Source: Rhodospirillales bacterium
GTDB taxonomy: Bacteria; Pseudomonadota; Alphaproteobacteria; UBA828
Direction of reading: 5' to 3'
Length of the DNA stretch: 64,000 nucleotides
NCBI GenBank assembly: GCA_028818855.1
Contig: JAPPMY010000006.1
Location: 1-64,000 of the forward strand
The stretch's first letter is position 1. Each line of letters opens with the position of its first letter. Of the stretch, positions 53,695-63,016 are shown piece by piece. The translations under genes were made by a program, and so were the position numbers. The notes beneath the pieces are model-generated. The model was given only the letters and a program-made list of their open reading frames with translations. It searched no databases and was not told the DNA's origin.

Positions 53695-54053
53695 GCTACG
53701 ACGACAGCAATATCTTCGCCAGGATACTGCGCGGCGAGATTCCCAACGACACCGTCTACGAGGACGATGTGGTGCTCGCTTTTCGCGACATCGCACCGCA
53801 GGCGCCGGTGCACGTCCTGGTGATCCCGAAGGGCGCCTACGTCTCGCTCGACGACTTCACCCGCAACGCCTCGGCGGAGGAGGTCGGCAGTTTCTTCAAG
53901 ACGGTGGGTGACATCGCCCGCTCGCTGGAGCTTGAGCAGGACGGCTTCCGCACCATCGCCAACACGGGCGCGAACGGGGGGCAGGAGGTGCCTCACTTCC
54001 ACGTCCACCTCTGCGGGGGGCGCCGCCTCGGGCGCATGATCCCCGAGGCCTGA
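53691..54053 (+). CDS. HIT family nucleotide-binding protein
   Basis: A 120-residue histidine-triad protein (HINT group). The signature is H-F-H-V-H-L near residue 105, and N-I-F-A-R-I-L-R-G-E-I-P at the N-terminus is typical. HINT enzymes hydrolyse adenosine phosphoramidates or acyl-AMP. Coupled to hisE, as in several Alphaproteobacteria; its contribution to the pathway is not known. Confidence 0.92.
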   Translation: MSYDDSNIFARILRGEIPNDTVYEDDVVLAFRDIAPQAPVHVLVIPKGAYVSLDDFTRNASAEEVGSFFKTVGDIARSLELEQDGFRTIANTGANGGQEVPHFHVHLCGGRRLGRMIPEA

Positions 54054-54085
54054 CGACCACCGGGGACTACGCCGGCTGCAACCTG

Positions 54086-55606
54086 CTAACCGTAGGGGCC
54101 AATGCGGCGGTAGGAGAGCGCCTCCGCGATGTGCCGCCTGGCCACGGTCTGCGCGCCCGCGAGGTCCGCGATCGTGCGCGCGACCTTGAGCACGCGGTGA
54201 TGGCCGCGCGCCGACAGCCTCAACCGGTCGGTCGCGTCGGTGAGCAGCGCCCGCCCGTCTTCGTCCGGCGTCGCTATCCTGGTCAGCAGCTCGCCCTCGG
54301 CCTCGGCATTGGTGCGCACGTCGGACGCGGCGCCCGTCGCCTTGAGGCGTTCTCTCTGGAGCGAACGGGCCGCCGCCACCCGGGCCGCGACATCGGCCGA
54401 GCCCTCGGCGGGCGGCGGCAGCGCAAGGTCGGCGGCGGACAGCTCCGGGACCTCGACGTGCAGGTCGATCCGGTCATAGAGGGGGCCCGAGATGCGGACC
54501 TGGTAGTCGCGCGCGCAGTGGGGCGCGCGGGTGCAGGCCCGCGCGGGGTCCGACAGATAGCCGCACCGGCACGGGTTCATCGCGGCGACGAGCTGGAAGC
54601 GCGCGGGATAGCGCACGTGGGCGTTGGCGCGGGCGACCGCCACGGAGCCGCTCTCGATGGGCTGGCGCAGCGCATCCAGCACGGGGCGGGGGAACTCGGG
54701 CAGCTCGTCCAGGAACAGCACGCCGAGATGCGCGAGCGAGACCTCGCCGGGCCGCGCACGGGTGCCGCCGCCGACCATCGCCGCCATCGAGGCCGAGTGG
54801 TGCGGGTCGCGGAAGGGGCGGCTCCGGGTCAGTCCGTTATCGCCGATCAGACCCGCGACCGAGGCGATCATGCTGACGCTCAGCGCCTCCTCCGGCTCCA
54901 GCGGCGGCAGGATGCCGGGAAGGCGCGATGCCAGCATCGACTTGCCCGTGCCGGGCGGGCCGATCATCAGCAGGTTGTGGCCGCCGGCGGCCGCGAGCTC
55001 GAGGGCACGCTTGGCGGTCTCCTGCCCCTTGATGTCGCGGAGGTCGGGGTATCGCGGCGGCGTCGCAAGCGTCACCGATCCGGGCGGCGCCTGCAATTGC
55101 GTGCCCTTGAAATGGTTGATGAGCGCCAGCAGGTCGGTTGGCGCCACCACCTCGCCGCCGCCGGCCCAGGCGGCCTCGGCGCCGTTCGCCGCCGGGCAGA
55201 TCAGGCCGCGCTCCCGCGCGTTGGCGCCGATGGCGGCCGGGAGCACGCCCGCAACCGGGATCAAGGCGCCATCCAGGCCAAGCTCGCCCAGAGCCACGTA
55301 TGTTCCGAGATCGTCCGCCGCCAGCACGTCCATCGCCACCAGGAGGCCGAGCGCGATCGGGAGGTCGAAGTGACTGCCTTCCTTCTGCATGTCTGCCGGT
55401 GCGAGGTTGACCGTGATCCGCCTCACCGGCAGGGCCAGCCCGAGGCCGGCGAGCGCGCCGCGCACCCGCTCCCGGCTCTCGGCCACCGCCTTGTCGGGAA
55501 GGCCCACGACCATGAAGGCGGGCAGGCCCGCGCCGATATGCACCTGCACGTCGACGGGCAGGGCCTCGATTCCCTGGAAGGCGACCGTCTCGATATGGGC
55601 GACCAT
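54086..55606 (-). CDS. YifB/ComM family Mg chelatase-like AAA+ ATPase
   Basis: A 506-residue ATPase. A Lon-like N-terminal domain (V-A-H-I-E-T-V-A-F-Q-G-I start) precedes an AAA+ domain with Walker A G-P-P-G-T-G-K-S and Walker B L-F-L-D-E-L-P-E-F, then C-terminal Mg-chelatase helices. A four-Cys knuckle (C-R-C-G-Y and C-T-R-A-P-H-C) lies between. ComM promotes branch migration during natural transformation; in other bacteria the role is unclear. ATG 55606 gives the standard length. Confidence 0.9.
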   Translation of the reverse strand: MVAHIETVAFQGIEALPVDVQVHIGAGLPAFMVVGLPDKAVAESRERVRGALAGLGLALPVRRITVNLAPADMQKEGSHFDLPIALGLLVAMDVLAADDLGTYVALGELGLDGALIPVAGVLPAAIGANARERGLICPAANGAEAAWAGGGEVVAPTDLLALINHFKGTQLQAPPGSVTLATPPRYPDLRDIKGQETAKRALELAAAGGHNLLMIGPPGTGKSMLASRLPGILPPLEPEEALSVSMIASVAGLIGDNGLTRSRPFRDPHHSASMAAMVGGGTRARPGEVSLAHLGVLFLDELPEFPRPVLDALRQPIESGSVAVARANAHVRYPARFQLVAAMNPCRCGYLSDPARACTRAPHCARDYQVRISGPLYDRIDLHVEVPELSAADLALPPPAEGSADVAARVAAARSLQRERLKATGAASDVRTNAEAEGELLTRIATPDEDGRALLTDATDRLRLSARGHHRVLKVARTIADLAGAQTVARRHIAEALSYRRIGPYG

Positions 55607-55760
55607 GCGGCGACTCCGGCCGATCCGTGAGGCACCCGTCATCGGCCGGGTGCGCGCTCACGGCTTGTCATATCCGATTTGATATCATCGTGCAGCCCGC
55701 CCGATCGGTCCTCGCCGCTCGACGCTGGCCCGCGGGCGGGGCGGGGGCTATTCTCGCGCC

Positions 55761-56462
55761 ATGCCGGGAACCGTCGAGCGCTGGGGGTTGAGCACCGATC
55801 TCGCGGTGCTGGACCGGCTGGTTCAGGTCCGCGGGCGGTCGATCGTCGACGTGGGTTGCGGCGCGGGCGCCCTTGCCCGCTCCCTCGCCGAGCGGGGTGC
55901 TGCGGTGCTCGGCGTAGAGCCCGATCCGGTCCAGGCTGAACGCAACCGCGACGCCCCCGAAACCGACGGCGTGCGTTTCGCCGAAGGGCGGGCCGAGGCG
56001 CTGCCGGTGGACGACGGCGCGGTCGACGGCGTGATCTTCGGGCGATCCCTGCATCACGTGCCGGAGGCCGCGATGCGGCCGGCGCTGCGGGAAGCGCAGA
56101 GGGTGCTCGGCTCGGGCGGCTTCCTCTACGTGCTGGAGCCGGTGATGGAGGGGGCGTTCTCCGCCGTGATGAAGCCCTTCCACGACGAGACCGAGGTCCG
56201 CCGGCAGGCGCGGGAAGCGCTGGCGGAGTCGGCGCCGCTCTTCGGCAGCGTGCGCGAGATCCACTACGAGGTCGAGAGACGCTTCGAGAGTCACGCGGCC
56301 TTCGTCGACCTCTTTTCCGGCCTCTCCTACAACAGCTATGGCGCCGACGCGGTGCGGAGCGAGAGCGTGAAGCGCCTGTTCGAAGCCGGGCGCACGGAAG
56401 AGGGCGACTACGCCTTCCTGCAGCCGATGCGGGTCGATCTGTTCCATACCGAGCGCGAATGA
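55761..56462 (+). CDS. Class I SAM-dependent methyltransferase
   Basis: A 233-residue methyltransferase. Motif I (V-D-V-G-C-G-A-G-A-L-A) binds S-adenosylmethionine, then V-E-P-D, the V-D-G-V-I-F-G-R-S-L-H-H-V motif II-like region and L-G-S-G-G-F-L-Y-V-L-E-P follow. Substrate not assignable. The stop overlaps the start of the next gene (ATGA). Confidence 0.85.
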   Translation: MPGTVERWGLSTDLAVLDRLVQVRGRSIVDVGCGAGALARSLAERGAAVLGVEPDPVQAERNRDAPETDGVRFAEGRAEALPVDDGAVDGVIFGRSLHHVPEAAMRPALREAQRVLGSGGFLYVLEPVMEGAFSAVMKPFHDETEVRRQAREALAESAPLFGSVREIHYEVERRFESHAAFVDLFSGLSYNSYGADAVRSESVKRLFEAGRTEEGDYAFLQPMRVDLFHTERE

Positions 56463-57919
56463 GCGGCGCCCGCGCTCTCGCCCTCTTTTCCGTCGCCGAG
56501 ATGTACGCGGCCGATGCGGCGGCCGCGAAGGCCGGGATTCCAGGGCTCACTCTCATGGAGAACGCCGGCCGCGCGGTCGCGGACGCCGTCGTGCGGCGCT
56601 GGGGGGCGCGGCCCGTCTCCGTGCTCTGCGGCCCCGGCAACAACGGTGGGGACGGATTCGTTGCGGCCCGGCTGCTGGCCGACGCCGGCTGGCCGGTGCG
56701 CCTGGGTCTCATGGGCTCCCGCGAGCGGCTCAAGGGCGATGCCGCCGCCGTCGCCGCGCAATGGCCGCATCCGGTCGAACCGCTCGACCTGGCGCTGCTC
56801 GACGGCGAGCCACTGGTCGTCGACGCGCTGTTCGGCGCCGGCCTCGCGCGGCCGCTGGAGGGCGTCGCGCTGGCGCTCGCCGGGTCGAGCGCCGGCCGCC
56901 GGCTGCCGTGCGTCGCGGTCGACATCCCGAGCGGCATTCACGGCGACACCGGCGCGGCTCTGGGCGGATCGTTCCGGGCGGCGGTGACCGTCACGTTCGG
57001 CCTGCGCAAGTACGGGCACCTGCTGTTGCCCGGGCGAGAGCATGCGGGGGACGTGGTGGTCGCCGACATCGGCATTCCGGCGTCGGCGATCGATGCCTTG
57101 CAGCTTCGTGTGTGCGAGAACGCGCCGGCCCTCTGGCAGCCACTGCTGCCCGGCCCGTCCGCGGCCGATCACAAGTACAGTCGCGGCCATGCCCTCGTGG
57201 TCGGCGGCGATGGCGCACGCTCGGGCGCGGCGCGACTCGCGGCCCGCGCGGCGCTCCGGGTAGGGGCTGGTCTCGTGACCGTCCACGCGCCCGAAGACGC
57301 GATTCCTGTTTACGCCGCCCAGCTAACGGCGGTGATGGTCGCGTCCACGGCCGATCTGGGAACGGCGCTCGCCGATACGCGCCGCAACGCGGTGCTGATC
57401 GGTCCCGGCTGTGGCGTGAGCCCGACGACGCGGGCGCAGGCGCTGCGGGCGCTGCGCGCAGGCAAGCGTTGCGTCCTCGATGCGGACGCGCTCACCGCAT
57501 TCCGCGATGAGCCGGCGGCGCTCTTTGCCGCGCTCACGTCTGGCTCCGTGTTGACCCCCCATGAAGGGGAGTACCGGCGCCTCTTCGCGCACGAAGGGGA
57601 CAAGCTCGCGCGCGCACGCGCTGCGGCCGCCGAGAGCGGGGGCGTGGTGGTCCTCAAGGGCGCAGACAGCGTGATCGCGGCCCCCGATGGCCGGGCGGCC
57701 ATCAACGCCAACGCGCCGCCGACGCTGGCGACGGCCGGCTCGGGCGACGTGCTCGCCGGATTCATCCTCGGGCTGCTGGCGCAGGGAATGCCGGCCTACG
57801 AGGCGGCCGCGGCAGGCGTCTGGCTGCATGGCGCCGCGGCGACCGCCTTCGGCCCCGGACTGATCGCCGAAGACCTGGCGGAGACCCTGCCCTCCCTCCT
57901 TCGAACCCTGGCCGGGTAA
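56459..57919 (+). CDS. nnr: Bifunctional NAD(P)HX epimerase/dehydratase
   Basis: A 486-residue repair enzyme for hydrated NAD(P)H. The N-terminal YjeF_N domain (about 1-210) has M-E-N-A-G-R-A and C-G-P-G-N-N-G-G-D-G; the C-terminal ADP-dependent dehydratase domain (about 220-480) has K-Y-S-R-G-H, L-T-P-H-E-G-E and the A-G-S-G-D-V-L-A-G loop. Both halves look complete. It overlaps the methyltransferase stop (ATGA). Confidence 0.93.
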   Translation: MSGARALALFSVAEMYAADAAAAKAGIPGLTLMENAGRAVADAVVRRWGARPVSVLCGPGNNGGDGFVAARLLADAGWPVRLGLMGSRERLKGDAAAVAAQWPHPVEPLDLALLDGEPLVVDALFGAGLARPLEGVALALAGSSAGRRLPCVAVDIPSGIHGDTGAALGGSFRAAVTVTFGLRKYGHLLLPGREHAGDVVVADIGIPASAIDALQLRVCENAPALWQPLLPGPSAADHKYSRGHALVVGGDGARSGAARLAARAALRVGAGLVTVHAPEDAIPVYAAQLTAVMVASTADLGTALADTRRNAVLIGPGCGVSPTTRAQALRALRAGKRCVLDADALTAFRDEPAALFAALTSGSVLTPHEGEYRRLFAHEGDKLARARAAAAESGGVVVLKGADSVIAAPDGRAAINANAPPTLATAGSGDVLAGFILGLLAQGMPAYEAAAAGVWLHGAAATAFGPGLIAEDLAETLPSLLRTLAG

Positions 57920-58127
57920 GGCACTCATCCGCTGCCGAGGCCGAGCTTGGACGCGCGCAGGGCCGCTCTCCTGCCGGCAACGAAGTGCCGTGCCCGCAAC
58001 GCGTGCGAGGAGTGGGGGCTGCGATCACTGCATATCAGATCGCCCGGATTGACAGTGCAAGCGATGATGGTCAAGGTTCGCGAAAGTGTGAAACGAGAAC
58101 AGTGATCGGCCGATGCGGGGAGGCTCC

Positions 58128-59540
58128 ATGACCACGCGTAGAACGGTGTCAGGTTTCTCTCTCCTGGGTTTCGCTCCTTTCAGACTGGCCGGCAGATCCC
58201 GCTGGAGGGCCGTCGGGCTGGTCCTCATGTTCACCGTCTCGCTGGTGTTCGTGGTGCCGCAGGCATACGCGGCGGTCACCGCCGAGACCCAGTTCATTCT
58301 CAACAGCTTCTCGTTCCTCATCTGGGGGGCGCTGGTGATGTGGATGTGCGCCGGCTTCACCATGCTGGAGGCCGGCTCGGTGCGCACCAAGAACGCATCG
58401 GTCATCTGCCTGAAGAACATCGGCCTCTATTCCATCGCCGGCCTCACCTATTACCTGGTCGGCTACAACCTCATGTACGTCGATGTCGGGAGCTGGGTCG
58501 GATCGTTTGCCCTGCCGTACTCGACCACGGCCGAAGAGATCGCCCTGCTTGGCGGCGACGAGGCAGCCGCCGAAGCTGTGGTGGGGAACGGCTATTCCAC
58601 GATGTCAGACTGGTTCTTCCAGATGGTGTTCGTGGCGACGACCGCCTCGATCGTCTCCGGCACGCTGGCTGAACGGGTGAAGCTCTGGTCGTTCTTCATC
58701 TACATCACGCTGCTGACCGCCTTCATCTATCCCGTGATCGGCTCCTGGACGTGGGGCGGCGGTTGGCTCAGCGACATGGGCTTCCAGGATTTCGCCGGGT
58801 CCACGATCGTGCATTCGACCGGCGGCTGGGCGGCACTGGCCGGCGCGATCATCGTCGGCGCGCGGAAGGGCAAGTTCCGTGCCGACGGCAGCGTCAGGGC
58901 TACGGCGCCCTCCAACGTGCCGGCCGTGACGCTCGGCGTGTTCATCCTCTGGCTCGGCTGGTTCGGGTTCAACGGCGGCTCGCAGCTTGCGCTGAGCGGC
59001 GCGATCGACGCCGTGGCGTTGAGCAACATTCTGGCCAACACGAACCTGGCCGCTGCCGCCGGCGTGCTGGCGGCCATCACGCTGTCGCGGCCGATCATGG
59101 GCCGCGTCGACCTGATCACCAGCCTGAACGGCGCCATTGCCGGCCTCGTGGCGATCACCGCGGGGCCCGACATCGTCGATCACTACTTCGCCGTCATCAT
59201 CGGCGCGATCGGCGGCGCCATCGTCGTCCTCGGCGTCAAGCTGCTCGAAATCGTCAAGGTGGACGATGTGGTCGGCGCGGTCCCGGCACACCTCTTCGCA
59301 GGTGTGTGGGGAACCCTGGCCGTCTGCATCGCGGCCGGAGGCGACCCCGGCGTGCAGATCATCGGCATCCTCGCCATCGGGGCCTTCGTGTTCGGCACCT
59401 CGATCCTGGCGTGGTTCATCATCGACAAGACCGTGGGCGCGCGGATCCCGCCCGTGCACGAGGAGCTTGGCCAGGATGCGGCGGAACTCGGAATCGAGTC
59501 CTACCCCGAGTTCGTGCTGATGCCAGAAGTGGACGACTGA
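58128..59540 (+). CDS. amt: Ammonium transporter (Amt family)
   Basis: A 470-residue protein with an N-terminal signal-like segment ending near A-Y-A, then eleven helices. The pore twin-His pair is seen in T-I-V-H-S-T-G-G and A-V-P-A-H-L-F-A-G-V-W-G. It imports ammonium or ammonia. ATG 58128 has GGGGAGG four bases upstream; ATG 58113 is possible. No adjacent glnK was found, whereas many amt genes are paired with it. The last 40 residues are acidic and cytoplasmic. Confidence 0.92.
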   Translation: MTTRRTVSGFSLLGFAPFRLAGRSRWRAVGLVLMFTVSLVFVVPQAYAAVTAETQFILNSFSFLIWGALVMWMCAGFTMLEAGSVRTKNASVICLKNIGLYSIAGLTYYLVGYNLMYVDVGSWVGSFALPYSTTAEEIALLGGDEAAAEAVVGNGYSTMSDWFFQMVFVATTASIVSGTLAERVKLWSFFIYITLLTAFIYPVIGSWTWGGGWLSDMGFQDFAGSTIVHSTGGWAALAGAIIVGARKGKFRADGSVRATAPSNVPAVTLGVFILWLGWFGFNGGSQLALSGAIDAVALSNILANTNLAAAAGVLAAITLSRPIMGRVDLITSLNGAIAGLVAITAGPDIVDHYFAVIIGAIGGAIVVLGVKLLEIVKVDDVVGAVPAHLFAGVWGTLAVCIAAGGDPGVQIIGILAIGAFVFGTSILAWFIIDKTVGARIPPVHEELGQDAAELGIESYPEFVLMPEVDD

Positions 59541-59649
59541 GTCTGCGCCGTCGCGGTGTATCGCCGCAGCGCCGCGGAGGCAGGATAATTGGGGTGTGTC
59601 GTTCCTCGAACACGCTGTATGATCGGGCGCGCCACGGCGACAGGAGACG

Positions 59650-59994
59650 ATGGCAATGGAGCTGACAATCGAGCGCGACGGTAGCGCCGTGACCGCGAAG
59701 GTGAACGGGCGTATCGACAGTACCAACGCCCGGGATTTCGAAGAAGCGATCCGTACCAAGATCGAGGACGGCGACAGCGCCGTCATCATGGACTTCGAGA
59801 ACCTCTCCTACATCAGCTCCGCAGGCCTTCGCGCCGTGCTGATGACAGCGAAGACCTTGTGGAAGCGAGACGCCAAGTTCGCGCTCTGCTCGCTCTCGGG
59901 CCCGGTCAAGGAAGTGTTCGAGATCAGCGGCTTTGACAAGATCATCCCGATACACGACAGCCGCGAAGGTGCGCTGGGCTCACTCGACGGCTAA
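59650..59994 (+). CDS. STAS domain anti-sigma factor antagonist
   Basis: A 114-residue STAS protein of the SpoIIAA/RsbV type. V-N-G-R-I-D-S-T-N-A is a typical early strand, and the phosphorylatable Ser lies in Y-I-S-S-A-G-L-R. Such proteins free a sigma factor by binding its anti-sigma partner when dephosphorylated. AGGAGA is a few bases upstream. It overlaps the 3' end of the convergent DUF2459 gene by 15 bases. The only RsbW-like gene in the window is 27 kb away. Confidence 0.88.
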   Translation: MAMELTIERDGSAVTAKVNGRIDSTNARDFEEAIRTKIEDGDSAVIMDFENLSYISSAGLRAVLMTAKTLWKRDAKFALCSLSGPVKEVFEISGFDKIIPIHDSREGALGSLDG

Positions 59995-60630
59995 CGCCGT
60001 CCTCAGGCGGGCCGTCAGTCCGTCTGCCGTCACGATGCCAGAGGGAGAGAGGGCGACGCCGCCCGCGCGCAGCATGCGTGCCGTCCATGTGTTGCATGTG
60101 TTGAACAGGTGGAACTCCCCGCGCGCGTGATAGAAGAGGCTATCGGGGTAGAGGCCGGGGGAGACGGCTTCGGCCCGCCCGCCTGAAGGGCGCTCGAACG
60201 TCTCCGCTATCGCCTCCACCAGATTCCGGAACCCCGCTTCGGTCAGGGCCACCGGCACGATCTCCGGGCGGCTGCTCCCGCCCGCCGGAGCGGCGGCGTG
60301 GCCGGCCATGTGCATGACCGCCGGGGTGGGGACGAGGGCGGCGGAGAGGGTCATGCCCAGCGTCTTCTCCTTCGCCGGGTAGTAGGTGCGGTCTCCCCAG
60401 CCGAATTCGAGGAACGCTGCGTCGGGGAAGTCGGCCGCCTCCGGCAGCAGGCCGGTTGCGACGACGGCCGGGGCGGGCACGACGATCGCCGTGTGCCAGC
60501 CGTTGCTCGTCACCTGAATGGCGCGGGTGCGCGGGCCGTCATCTGCGGAGGGCAGGGGTGGCGCGGTCTCGCAGGTGGCGAGCAACGCGGCGCAGAGGGC
60601 CAGCGCCGGCCAGAGAAGCCAGCGCTTCAC
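59980..60630 (-). CDS. DUF2459 / TIGR02117 family protein, probable envelope protein
   Basis: A 216-residue protein with an N-terminal hydrophobic signal (residues 4-19) followed by L-A-T-C, a lipobox-like site with Thr at -1, so a lipoprotein is possible but not certain. The mature part has N-G-W-H-T-A-I-V-V-P and F-G-W-G-D-R-T-Y-Y, the typical DUF2459 pattern, plus N-T-C-N-T-W near the C-terminus. Function unknown. It overlaps the STAS gene end. Confidence 0.78.
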   Translation of the reverse strand: MKRWLLWPALALCAALLATCETAPPLPSADDGPRTRAIQVTSNGWHTAIVVPAPAVVATGLLPEAADFPDAAFLEFGWGDRTYYPAKEKTLGMTLSAALVPTPAVMHMAGHAAAPAGGSSRPEIVPVALTEAGFRNLVEAIAETFERPSGGRAEAVSPGLYPDSLFYHARGEFHLFNTCNTWTARMLRAGGVALSPSGIVTADGLTARLRTALAVE

Positions 60631-60658
60631 GGCGTCCCTCCCGCGCCGTCCTCCCGCG

Positions 60659-61702
60659 CTAGAGCACCTCCTCGGCGACGAAGCGGATTTCCTCCCGCCC
60701 GGCGCCGGCGAGCAGGAGCGCCGTCACCGAGCCGTCCGCCGCCGCCTTCTTCCATGCCGCAAGGCGCTCCCTGATGTGCGCCTTCGGTCCGACCAGGGAG
60801 ATGCCGTCGGCGAACTCGTCCGGCACGGCCATGACCGCGCCCTCCTTGTCGCCGGAGAGGAAGCGCTCCTGGATGGTCTCGGCAGCCCCGCCGAAACCCA
60901 GCCGCTTCGCGTAGTCGTTGTAGAAGTTGCGGCCGCGCGCGCCCATGCCGCCGACATAGAGGGCAAGCGATTGCTTGACCCTGAGCAGCGCGCGCGCGTG
61001 ATCGTCGTCGATCTTCACGTCCACGAAGGGCGCGATGGCGAAGCCCTCCCGCCGCTCCCCGTGGCCGCCCTTGCGGAAGCCTTCGCGCAGCGGCTCGCGG
61101 TAGACGTGGGCGCGCTCCGGCATCATGAAGAGCGGAAACAGGCCGTCGGTGATCTCGCCCGCCAGCCTGAGACCGGCAGGGGAGACCGAGCCGGTATAGA
61201 TCCGCAGCGGGTGGCGGGCGTGGATGATGCTCTTCAGCGGCTTGCCGAGCCCGGTCGCGTCGGGGCCGCGATAGGGAAGAGCGTAGTGCGCGCCCTCGTG
61301 GACGACGGGCTCCTCCCGGGCGACGATCTTGCGGACGATCGAGACGTACTCGCGCAGCCGCCCGTGCGGCTTGCCGTACGCGACCCCGTGCCAGCCTTCG
61401 ATCACCTGCGGGCCCGACGGCCCGATGCCGAGAACGAAGCGGCCATCCGAGAGCGCCTGAAGGGTCATTGCCGTCATCGCGGCGCAGGCGGGCGTGCGCG
61501 CCGGCATCTGCATCAGCGCGGTGCCGACCGTCATCGTCCTGGTCTGCGCCAGGATCCAGGCTGCCGGCGTCACTGCGTCCGAGCCGTAGGCCTCGGAGGT
61601 CCAGATCGACCGATAGCCAAGCGTCTCGGCCTCCTGGATCAGATCGATGTCGATGGCGAAATCCCGGCCCGAATAGCCGAGCACGAGGCCCAGTTGCAGC
61701 AC
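60659..61702 (-). CDS. LLM class flavin-dependent oxidoreductase
   Basis: A 347-residue luciferase-like monooxygenase-fold protein. The family sequence runs from L-G-L-V-L-G-Y-S-G through A-E-T-L-G-Y-R-S-I-W-T-S-E-A-Y-G-S-D, then L-G-I-G-P-S-G-P-Q-V-I-E-G-W-H-G. This pattern is close to the F420/FMN-dependent group. Substrate unknown. GTG start at 61702 with a purine-rich site upstream. It is divergent from the PotD-like gene. Confidence 0.8.
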   Translation of the reverse strand: MLQLGLVLGYSGRDFAIDIDLIQEAETLGYRSIWTSEAYGSDAVTPAAWILAQTRTMTVGTALMQMPARTPACAAMTAMTLQALSDGRFVLGIGPSGPQVIEGWHGVAYGKPHGRLREYVSIVRKIVAREEPVVHEGAHYALPYRGPDATGLGKPLKSIIHARHPLRIYTGSVSPAGLRLAGEITDGLFPLFMMPERAHVYREPLREGFRKGGHGERREGFAIAPFVDVKIDDDHARALLRVKQSLALYVGGMGARGRNFYNDYAKRLGFGGAAETIQERFLSGDKEGAVMAVPDEFADGISLVGPKAHIRERLAAWKKAAADGSVTALLLAGAGREEIRFVAEEVL

Positions 61703-61766
61703 TGCTCTTCTCCCGTGACGCAGGCGGCGGCAGCCGCTCAGTATCTGTGGGGAGATAGGCCACTTC

Positions 61767-61775
61767 TGCTAGAAT
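61767..61775 (+). promoter_or_regulatory. Extended -10 promoter of the polyamine-type importer
   Basis: TGCTAGAAT matches the extended -10 form TGnTATAAT (one mismatch), without a good -35. Transcription would start near 61782, after the ATG at 61774, which supports 61804 as the true start of the first gene. Confidence 0.5.
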
Positions 61776-61803
61776 GGCCAGGAAACAAGATGGGGAGGAG
61801 ACA

Positions 61804-62952
61804 ATGGGTAACATGTGGAACAGCGATCCGCGCGGCTGGCGTCTGTCGCGGCGCGGCTTCATGAAGGGGGCGACGGCGCTCGCCGGCACGGCAGCGCTCT
61901 CCAGCACCTTCGCCGGCCGCAATGCGCGGGCGCAGGAAAACACGCTGACCTATCTGAGCTGGCCCGGCCATGCGGACCCGTTCATCGTCGAGCCCTTCGA
62001 GCAGGAGCACGGCGTCAAGGTCGTGGGCAAGGAGTATGTCGGCGGCGAGAACATGCTCGCTCTCGTCAACCAGTCGCCGCCCGGCACCTACGACGTGATC
62101 CTCTCGGACCGCGAATACATTGTGCAGCTTCGCGATGCCGGCTTCATCGACAAGATGGACCCGGCCGACTACCCCTTCGACGACTTCTGGCCCGAGTTCC
62201 AGAACCTCGAGGGCCACTGGCTCGACGGCGACCTCTACTCGGTCATGCAGTCCTTCGGCTATCTCGGGCTGGTCCACAACACCGACCACCTCAGCGAGGC
62301 CGACTGCAGCAGCTACGCCGTGATGTGGGAAGAGCGGGTGAAGGGCAAGGTCGGCCACTTCGACTGGTACCTGCCGACCATGGGCTGCCTCAGCCTCTAT
62401 AACGGCAACAAGGACCCGTTCAACATCGACGAGGCGGCGTTCGAAGCATTGCGCGAGACCACTTTCTCGCTGAAGCCGCAACTCGCGGGCTTCTACGCCA
62501 TGGCGGACGTGTTCTCGTCGATGACCAACGGCCAGGCCTGGGTCATGCCCGGCATCGGCGAGTGGATCTCGATCCTCCTGCACAAGGACGGTCTGCCGGT
62601 GACGACCACCATCCCGGACGAGGGCGGCATCCAGTGGACCGAGTCGGTCTCGATCGGCACGGGCTCCGAGAATCAGGAGCTGGCCAAGAAATTCATCCAG
62701 TACCTGGTGAGCCCCGAGGGTCAGTGGCGCGTGGCCACCAAGCCGTCCTACAACGCCTCCATCCCCAACAAGAAGGGCTGGGATGCGCTCAACCAGAACG
62801 ATCCCGAGTCGGCCATGCTGCTGCGGCACACGTTCGACGCGCGGAACGTGATGGACGAGTACGCGGACGGCAAGATCCAGCTTCGCAAGACTCCCGAGCA
62901 GCAGTCGATCGATGACTGGACCGAGGTCTGGAACGAGTACAAGAACATCTAG
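61804..62952 (+). CDS. PotD/PotF-like ABC substrate-binding protein with Tat signal
   Basis: A 382-residue periplasmic binding protein of the spermidine/putrescine class. The twin-arginine signal S-R-R-G-F-M-K-G (about residues 14-21) is followed by a hydrophobic stretch ending A-R-A-Q. The mature protein opens L-T-Y-L-S-W-P-G-H, and Y-D-V-I-L-S-D-R-E-Y fits the fold. GGGGAGGAG lies five bases before ATG 61804; ATG 61774 lacks this and precedes the likely transcription start. A polyamine-type ligand is inferred from family and from the two permeases that follow. Confidence 0.85.
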   Translation: MGNMWNSDPRGWRLSRRGFMKGATALAGTAALSSTFAGRNARAQENTLTYLSWPGHADPFIVEPFEQEHGVKVVGKEYVGGENMLALVNQSPPGTYDVILSDREYIVQLRDAGFIDKMDPADYPFDDFWPEFQNLEGHWLDGDLYSVMQSFGYLGLVHNTDHLSEADCSSYAVMWEERVKGKVGHFDWYLPTMGCLSLYNGNKDPFNIDEAAFEALRETTFSLKPQLAGFYAMADVFSSMTNGQAWVMPGIGEWISILLHKDGLPVTTTIPDEGGIQWTESVSIGTGSENQELAKKFIQYLVSPEGQWRVATKPSYNASIPNKKGWDALNQNDPESAMLLRHTFDARNVMDEYADGKIQLRKTPEQQSIDDWTEVWNEYKNI

Positions 62953-62961
62953 CGTCAAGCA

Positions 62962-62984
62962 GGGGGCCGCCGCGTGCGGCCCCC
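62962..62984 (+). other. GC-rich intercistronic hairpin
   Basis: A nine-base-pair stem (GGGGGCCGC / GCGGCCCCC) with a five-base loop sits in the 64-base gap between the binding-protein and permease genes. It has no T-run, so it probably protects the upstream mRNA or reduces read-through instead of ending transcription (inference from similar operons). Confidence 0.55.
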
Positions 62985-63016
62985 GACCTTGCGATCGTCC
63001 GTATCCGATCTGATCG

